Part shown: positions 5,925-10,227 of the stretch, in pieces | Position numbering within the stretch: position 1 is the stretch's first letter | Layout of the letters: each line of letters begins with the position of its first letter | Assembly (NCBI GenBank): GCA_902785445.1 | Contig: CACZYN010000044.1 | Location: 1-10,227 of the forward strand | DNA from: an uncultured Anaerovibrio sp. | GTDB lineage: Bacteria > Bacillota > Negativicutes > Selenomonadales > Selenomonadaceae | DNA length: 10,227 bases | Direction of reading: 5' to 3' | The notes under the pieces: model-generated | Databases searched by the model: none | What the model was told of the DNA's origin: nothing | What the model saw: only the letters and a program-made list of their open reading frames with translations | Program-made: the position numbers and the translations under genes

Positions 5925-7595
5925 ATGAAGAATTACACAAAGTATTCCAAGGGCTATTATATGCCACCTAAGCCAGATATGAGCTGGATGTACAAGGAGC
6001 ATCCTGACAAGGCACCTAAATGGTGTTCTGTGGATCTGCGGGATGGGAATCAGGCCTTGATAATCCCTATGAGTTTGGATGAGAAAATTGAATTCTTTAA
6101 GATGCTGGTGGAAGTTGGCTTTAAGGAAATTGAGGTGGGCTTCCCGGCAGCTTCTGAGACGGAATATACCTTCCTACGCCGTTTGGTAGAGGATAATCTT
6201 ATCCCGGATGATGTGACAGTTCAGGTTTTAACCCAGGCCCGGGAGCATATCATCAAGAAAACCTTTGAAGCTCTGGAAGGGGTCAAGAACGCCATCGTTC
6301 ATGTGTATAATTCCACCTCTGTGGCCCAGCGTCAGCAGGTTTTCCGCATGTCCAAGGAGGAGATCAAGCAGATTGCCGTGGATGGGGCCAAGCTGCTGAA
6401 AAAGCTGACGGAGGAAGCCGGGGCCAATTATCGTTTTGAGTATTCCCCGGAGAGCTTTACTGGTACCGAGCCGGAATACGCTCTGGAAGTTTGTAATGCA
6501 GTGCTGGATGTATGGCAGCCAACTCCTGAACACAAGGCGATTATTAATATTCCGGTTACCGTGGAAATGTCTATGCCTCATGTCTATGCCATGCAGGTGG
6601 CCTATATTTCCCAAAATCTGAAATACCGTGATGCAGTGGAATTATCCTTGCATCCGCACAATGACCGGGGCTGCGGCGTAGCAGACACGGAGCTGGGGCT
6701 TTTAGCCGGTGCCGACCGGGTGGAGGGTACCCTCTTTGGTAATGGCGAGCGTACCGGTAATGTGGATATTGTTACTCTGGCTATGAACATGTTTGTGCTG
6801 GGCGTAGATCCGGAGCTGGATTTTACCGATATGCCAAAGCTGGTGGATCTCTACGAAAAGGTTACCCGTATGCAGGTGCCACCTCGTCAGCCATATGCCG
6901 GAGCACTGGTATTTGCTGCCTTCTCCGGCTCCCATCAGGATGCTATTGCCAAGGGCATGAAGTGGCGTGAAGAACAGGATCCTGATCACTGGACCACCCC
7001 ATATCTGCCAATTGATCCACATGATGTGGGCCGGGAGTACGATGGGGACGTTATCCGCATTAACAGCCAGTCCGGCAAGGGTGGCGTGGCCTTCATCATG
7101 GAGCAGAAGTATGGTATCACCATGCCGAAGAAGATGCGGGAAGATTTTGGCTACTGCGTCAAGGGTGTGTCCGACCACAAGCACAAGGAGCTTATGCCGG
7201 ATGAAATCTATCAGATTTTCCACGAGAATTATGTGAATGTGGAGGCACCGTACAAGCTGATTGACTTCATACTAAAGAAGGATGTGGATGGTACTCGGTC
7301 CGGAGTTATTGATCTGGAAATCGATGGTAAGGCTACCACCTTTGAGGCCAAGGGTAATGGTCGGTTGGATGCAGTAAGTAACGCCATTCAGGCCAATACA
7401 GATATTAAATATACAGATTTGATTTACAGCGAGCATGCGCTGGAAATCGGGTCTACTTCCCGGGCTATGGCTTATATTGGGATTAAGGGCACCGATGGGA
7501 AGATTACTTGGGGTGCTGGAATGGATACGGATATTATTACGGCTTCGGTGCTGGCGTTGTTCAGTGCTATTAACCGCATGAAAGCTGGGAAGTAA
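5925..7595 (+). CDS. leuA: 2-isopropylmalate synthase, long (type 2) form
   Basis: The enzyme condenses acetyl-CoA with 2-oxoisovalerate to give 2-isopropylmalate, the first committed step of leucine synthesis, in the cytoplasm. The protein has 556 residues. The N-terminal extension before the TIM barrel and the motif DLRDGNQAL (R39, D40, Q43) are typical of the long form also seen in Actinobacteria; the short form has RDGEQ. The metal-binding motif HPHNDRG (243-249) and the following GNGERTGN (272-279) are intact. The C-terminal third (about 425-556) is the LeuA dimerisation and feedback domain, so leucine inhibition is likely. The start is ATG 5925 with AGGGGAG (5911-5917) 7 bases upstream. 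A TTG start at 5892 would add 11 residues, but it lies next to the terminator T run and would place the ribosome binding site inside the gene. No other leu genes follow; the next 460 bases are repeats. The leucine T-box upstream supports the assignment independently. Confidence 0.96.
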   Translation: MKNYTKYSKGYYMPPKPDMSWMYKEHPDKAPKWCSVDLRDGNQALIIPMSLDEKIEFFKMLVEVGFKEIEVGFPAASETEYTFLRRLVEDNLIPDDVTVQVLTQAREHIIKKTFEALEGVKNAIVHVYNSTSVAQRQQVFRMSKEEIKQIAVDGAKLLKKLTEEAGANYRFEYSPESFTGTEPEYALEVCNAVLDVWQPTPEHKAIINIPVTVEMSMPHVYAMQVAYISQNLKYRDAVELSLHPHNDRGCGVADTELGLLAGADRVEGTLFGNGERTGNVDIVTLAMNMFVLGVDPELDFTDMPKLVDLYEKVTRMQVPPRQPYAGALVFAAFSGSHQDAIAKGMKWREEQDPDHWTTPYLPIDPHDVGREYDGDVIRINSQSGKGGVAFIMEQKYGITMPKKMREDFGYCVKGVSDHKHKELMPDEIYQIFHENYVNVEAPYKLIDFILKKDVDGTRSGVIDLEIDGKATTFEAKGNGRLDAVSNAIQANTDIKYTDLIYSEHALEIGSTSRAMAYIGIKGTDGKITWGAGMDTDIITASVLALFSAINRMKAGK

Positions 7596-7613
7596 AGCAC
7601 GACAGAAGCAGTA

Positions 7614-7696
7614 GGAACGGCTGTCTATAGCACGAGTCACGTCACTAAAATTTTTCCTTGTCCGACGTGCTCTATCGCTCTAGTCATCCGCCCCTG
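7614..7696. repeat. Compact copy of a dispersed hairpin repeat (copy 1)
   Basis: It starts 18 bases after the leuA stop. The left half (7618-7660) and right half (7664-7696) are separated by 3 bases. The left half recurs at 7745-7787 (41/43) and the right half at 7885-7917 (32/33). GAGTCACGTC (7634-7643) can pair with GACGTGCTC (7664-7672) with one bulge, and CTATAGC with GCTCTAG with one mismatch, so the unit folds into a long hairpin. It may help end leuA transcription, but no clean T run follows the stem. No coding sense. Confidence 0.8.
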
Positions 7697-7741
7697 TTGC
7701 ACACTGATTTGTTCACTGGAAATAAAATGAGACAGCGGCAA

Positions 7742-7917
7742 GGACGGCTGTCTATAGCACGAGTCCCGTCACTAAAACTTTTCCTTGCCCTTAACATATA
7801 GCGGAAAAATTAAAACTCACTTCGTTCAAACATTAATTTTTCTCGCTAAAACAGAAGAATGACAAGTAAAAGATTTTTTAACGTGACGTGCTCTATCGCT
7901 CTAGCCATCCGCCCCTG
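7742..7917. repeat. Second copy of the dispersed hairpin repeat, split by about 97 extra bases
   Basis: The left half (7745-7787) and right half (7885-7917) match copy 1 nearly perfectly, but 97 bases separate them instead of 3. The extra piece is AT-rich and carries its own hairpin. The outer ends are inverted repeats of each other: GGCAAGGACGGCTG (7738-7751) resembles the complement of the CATCCGCCCCTGCC region at 7906-7919. This fits a short mobile or REP-like unit. Confidence 0.75.
7800..7847. repeat. AT-rich hairpin inside repeat copy 2
   Basis: AGCGGAAAAATTAA (7800-7813) pairs with TTAATTTTTCTCGCT (7833-7847) with one bulged base; the 19-base loop contains ACTCACTTCGTTCA. It lies in the extra segment that splits copy 2 and looks like a separate small inserted repeat. 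Function unknown. Confidence 0.6.
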
Positions 7918-7929
7918 CCCTTTATAAGT

Positions 7930-7974
7930 CTTCCCCTTTAGGGAAGGTGGCAGCCGAAGGCTGACGGATGAGGT
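7930..7974. repeat. Short double-hairpin repeat of a type common in gut Firmicutes
   Basis: CTTCCC (7930-7935) pairs with GGGAAG (7941-7946), and CAGCC (7951-7955) with GGCTG (7959-7963), followed by ACGGATGAGG. From memory, this pattern resembles a dispersed non-coding repeat found in many gut Firmicutes; I have not verified it. It is non-coding here. Confidence 0.55.
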
Positions 7975-7989
7975 GTCAAAAAACGTAAA

Positions 7990-8020
7990 AAAATGGGACT
8001 GACTTAGCCGGTCCCATTTT
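7990..8020. terminator. Terminator-like hairpin before dtd
   Basis: AAAATGGGAC (7990-7999) pairs perfectly with GTCCCATTTT (8011-8020) around an 11-base loop. On the + strand the T run is only TTTT. On the - strand the stem continues into seven T, so it could end transcripts from either side. It is the best candidate terminator between leuA and dtd. Confidence 0.55.
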
Positions 8021-8055
8021 CGTGTGCGTAATAACATTTTTTAGGAGGAAAATAT

Positions 8056-8505
8056 ATGAAAGCAGTAGTTACCCGGGTGAATTCGGCCTCGGTGGAGATA
8101 GATGGTCAGGTTAATGGTGCCATTGGCAAAGGCTTTTTGGTGCTCTTGGGAATTGGTCCGGAGGATACAGAAACGGAAGCCGAGCTGTTGGCAGAGAAGA
8201 TTTGCAATTGCCGGATATTCAGCGATGAAAATGGCAAGATGAATTTGAATTTGGAAGCTGTGGGGGGGAGCCTTCTGGTGGTGTCCCAGTTCACTCTATA
8301 TGCGGATTTAAAAAGTCGTCGCCCGAGCTTTTCCGGAGCTGGCAAGCCGGATATGGCCATTCCTTTGTACGAACAATTTATGGCTTGCTGCCGGGAGCGG
8401 GGCTTTCAGGTGGAGCATGGTGAATTCGGTGCGGATATGAAGGTAATTTCCGAAAATGACGGCCCGGTAACCCTGCTCTTTGACACGGCTGACTGGCAGC
8501 GGTGA
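8056..8505 (+). CDS. dtd: D-aminoacyl-tRNA deacylase
   Basis: DTD removes D-amino acids (and glycine mischarged on tRNA-Ala) from tRNAs, protecting translation from wrong-handed residues; it acts in the cytoplasm as a homodimer. At 149 residues it has the standard length. Both active-site motifs are intact: SQFTLYAD (77-84) and the Gly-cisPro motif in NDGPVTL (134-140). The N-terminus MKAVVTRVNSASV is typical of the family. The ATG at 8056 has AGGAGG (8043-8048) 7 bases upstream. In many Firmicutes dtd follows relA; here the upstream neighbour is a repeat-filled gap after leuA, so it is probably its own unit. I see no convincing promoter close to it: the gap upstream is taken up by repeats. 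No strong terminator follows the gene before the rny promoter. Confidence 0.96.
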   Translation: MKAVVTRVNSASVEIDGQVNGAIGKGFLVLLGIGPEDTETEAELLAEKICNCRIFSDENGKMNLNLEAVGGSLLVVSQFTLYADLKSRRPSFSGAGKPDMAIPLYEQFMACCRERGFQVEHGEFGADMKVISENDGPVTLLFDTADWQR

Positions 8506-8537
8506 GTCCAAACTACGACTGAATAAGTCTCATTTTA

Positions 8538-8566
8538 TTGACACTATATAGCAATTACAGTACAAT
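8538..8566 (+). promoter_or_regulatory. Promoter upstream of rny
   Basis: A perfect -35 TTGACA (8538-8543) and a TACAAT -10 (8561-8566) are 17 bases apart. The following TATAAT at 8566-8571 would need a 22-base spacer and is less likely. The leader to rny would be about 80 bases. A 9-base direct repeat, AATTACAGT, occurs at 8553-8561 in the spacer and again at 8589-8597 in the leader. Confidence 0.75.
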
Positions 8567-8655
8567 ATAATGGTACGGCTGTGTGGATAATTACAGTCAA
8601 TTTTGATGATAACTAAACGCTTAAAAAAGCTGAATAATGATAGGGGAGGTGTGTT

Positions 8656-10194
8656 ATTATCATTGAGATAGTTGGTGCTGCGGTTGCTGCTCTGGTAGTG
8701 GGCGGCTTTGGTGGATATATGATGCGCAAACAGGCGGCGGAAAAGCAGATCGGATCTGCTGAGGAAGAGGCCCGCCGTATTGTAAAAGAAGCCGAAGAAA
8801 AAGGCGAAGCAGCGAAAAAAATGAAAATGCTCGAGGCGAAGGAAGATGTTCATCGTCTTCGTCAGGAGCTTGATAAGGATACTCGGGAGCGTCGGTCGGA
8901 AATCCAGCGTCATGAGCGCCGGGTGGTTCAAAAGGAAGAAAATCTTGACCGCAAGATTGATGCCTTGGAAAAGAAGGAAGAAAATCTTGCTTCCCGGGAA
9001 GCCAAGTTGGAAAAGACCCGGGCGGAGGTCAATGAACTCCATGAAAAGCAGAAGGCTGAATTGGAGCGTATTTCCGGTCTGTCCACTGAGGATGCCAAGA
9101 GTATGCTGTTGGTTGAGGTGGAAGAAGAACTTAAGCATGAAAAGGCAATCATGATTAAGGAATACGAACAGCAGACCAAGGATGAGGCGGAGAAAAAGGC
9201 CAGAAATATTATTTCCCTGGCAATCCAGCGGTGTGCCGCAGATCATGTGGCAGAAACCACTGTATCCGTTGTAGCTCTGCCAAATGACGAAATGAAGGGT
9301 CGTATCATTGGTCGTGAAGGCCGTAATATTCGGGCTTTGGAAACCATGACAGGTATTGACCTGATTATCGATGATACCCCAGAGGCAGTTATTCTTTCCG
9401 GTTTCGATCCGGTTCGCCGTGAGGTGGCCAGAATCGCTCTGGAAAAACTCATTACTGATGGTCGTATTCATCCGGCCCGTATTGAGGAAATGGTGGAAAA
9501 GGCCCGCCGGGAAGTTGACCAGCGTATTAAGGAAGCTGGTGAGCAGGCTACCTTCGATACCGGGGTACATGGCTTGCATCCGGAGATTATCAAGCTGTTA
9601 GGTCGTCTTAGATATCGGACCAGTTATGGCCAGAATGTGCTTAATCATTCCGTAGAGGTAGCTCATCTGGCTGGTATGATGGCCGCCGAGCTGGGCGTAG
9701 ATGTTATGCTGGCTAAGCGGGCTGGTCTTATCCATGATATTGGTAAGTCCATTGATAACGAAGTTGAAGGTACCCATGTAACTATTGGTGCGGATATAGC
9801 TAAGAAGTATCGGGAGTCCAAGCAGGTAATCAACGCCATTGCAGCGCATCATGGTGATGAACAGCCAACAACTGTGGAAGCAGTGCTGGTAGCGGCAGCG
9901 GATGCCGTATCGGCTGCTCGACCAGGGGCTCGTCGGGAAAGTCTGGAAACTTACCTCAAGCGCTTGAGCCGTTTGGAGGAAATTGCTGAAAGCTTCGCTG
10001 GAGTTGAGCGGTGCTTTGCTATTCAGGCCGGTCGCGAAATTCGTGTTATGGTTAAGCCTGATAAGGTGGACGATGTTGAGTCAGTTGCTCTGGCCCATGA
10101 TATTGTCAAGAAGATTGAGGCGGAGCTGGAATATCCAGGCCAAATCAAGGCAACTATCATTCGGGAAACCCGGGTGGTAGATTATGCAAAATAA
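8656..10194 (+). CDS. rny: Ribonuclease Y, with apparent non-standard ATT start
   Basis: RNase Y is the membrane-anchored endoribonuclease that starts mRNA decay in many Firmicutes. From ATT 8656 the protein has 512 residues, close to the family's usual length of about 520. Features: a single N-terminal membrane helix (about 4-22), long charged coiled coil (about 25-190), KH RNA-binding domain with GREG loop (219-222), HD domain with H331 and the HDIGK motif (360-364), and the C-terminal tail. All key residues are present. The start is the odd point. In this frame a TAG stop lies at 8641-8643, and the first ATG, GTG or TTG codon is GTG 8698, which would cut away most of the membrane helix. 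GGAGGTG (8645-8651) is a strong ribosome binding site; ATT 8656 starts 6 bases after its GGAGG core, and ATC 8659 starts 9 bases after. ATT is therefore chosen, with ATC possible. Only 33 bases, with nothing recognisable, follow. Confidence 0.93.
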   Translation: MIIEIVGAAVAALVVGGFGGYMMRKQAAEKQIGSAEEEARRIVKEAEEKGEAAKKMKMLEAKEDVHRLRQELDKDTRERRSEIQRHERRVVQKEENLDRKIDALEKKEENLASREAKLEKTRAEVNELHEKQKAELERISGLSTEDAKSMLLVEVEEELKHEKAIMIKEYEQQTKDEAEKKARNIISLAIQRCAADHVAETTVSVVALPNDEMKGRIIGREGRNIRALETMTGIDLIIDDTPEAVILSGFDPVRREVARIALEKLITDGRIHPARIEEMVEKARREVDQRIKEAGEQATFDTGVHGLHPEIIKLLGRLRYRTSYGQNVLNHSVEVAHLAGMMAAELGVDVMLAKRAGLIHDIGKSIDNEVEGTHVTIGADIAKKYRESKQVINAIAAHHGDEQPTTVEAVLVAAADAVSAARPGARRESLETYLKRLSRLEEIAESFAGVERCFAIQAGREIRVMVKPDKVDDVESVALAHDIVKKIEAELEYPGQIKATIIRETRVVDYAK

Positions 10195-10227
10195 TATTTA
10201 ATTGTGAAAATGATGTTGGGCTGTCCG

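Noticed and set aside
7846..8037. 63-codon frame on the - strand between leuA and dtd
   Set aside because: It consists of the repeat units and the terminator-like hairpin and has no independent sign of coding.
7596..8055. CRISPR array in the repeat-rich gap
   Set aside because: Only two copies of each half are present, the spacing is irregular and the units are inverted hairpins.
8530..9579. Open frame of 349 codons on the - strand, rich in Phe and Leu
   Set aside because: It is the antisense of the Glu/Lys-rich coiled coil of RNase Y and covers the rny promoter; the Phe/Leu richness follows from reading GAA and AAG codons in reverse.
8698..10194. GTG 8698 as the start of rny
   Set aside because: It would delete most of the membrane helix, has no ribosome binding site in front, and ignores the strong GGAGGTG at 8645-8651.

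Overview
The window is chromosomal DNA from a low-to-mid GC anaerobic Firmicute. A member of the Negativicutes (Selenomonas-like) is my best guess. This rests on strong GGAGG ribosome binding sites, a leucine T-box leader, RNase Y, a long-form (type 2) isopropylmalate synthase and small dispersed hairpin repeats. It is an inference from style, not a database match. All six protein genes are on the + strand: an OmpR-type response regulator and its histidine kinase, clpB, leuA, dtd and rny.

Layout. Bases 1-386 hold no convincing gene; they carry the left arm of a long inverted repeat, a probable promoter and a small UUCG-loop hairpin. The regulator (387-1061) and kinase (1033-2352) overlap and form a two-component operon. 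The gap 2353-2922 holds a hairpin repeat next to the kinase stop, the right arm of the inverted repeat, split by a 163-bp MITE-like element, and then the clpB promoter with a palindromic operator candidate. clpB (2923-5496) ends at a clear intrinsic terminator. The gap 5497-5924 is a promoter plus a T-box leader with a readable CTG (Leu) specifier, leading into leuA (5925-7595). The gap 7596-8055 is packed with short repeats related to each other, one apparently split by an AT-rich hairpin. dtd (8056-8505) follows, then a promoter and rny (8656-10194), which runs almost to the end of the window.

The genes do not form one pathway. They are separate transcription units for signalling, protein disaggregation, leucine synthesis, D-aminoacyl-tRNA proofreading and mRNA decay. 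The less ordinary points lie between or at the edges of genes: (1) the two-component operon and its promoter sit inside a 117-bp inverted repeat with about 93% identical arms; (2) one arm carries a full-length hairpin MITE that the other lacks; (3) rny has no ATG, GTG or TTG that would keep its membrane anchor and appears to start at ATT behind a strong ribosome binding site; (4) clpB has a 35-bp palindrome on its -35 box that fits neither CIRCE nor standard CtsR spacing; (5) a dispersed hairpin family seems to sit behind both the kinase and leuA. I see no CRISPR, tRNA, rRNA or complete transposase gene, and no clear multi-gene novel system.
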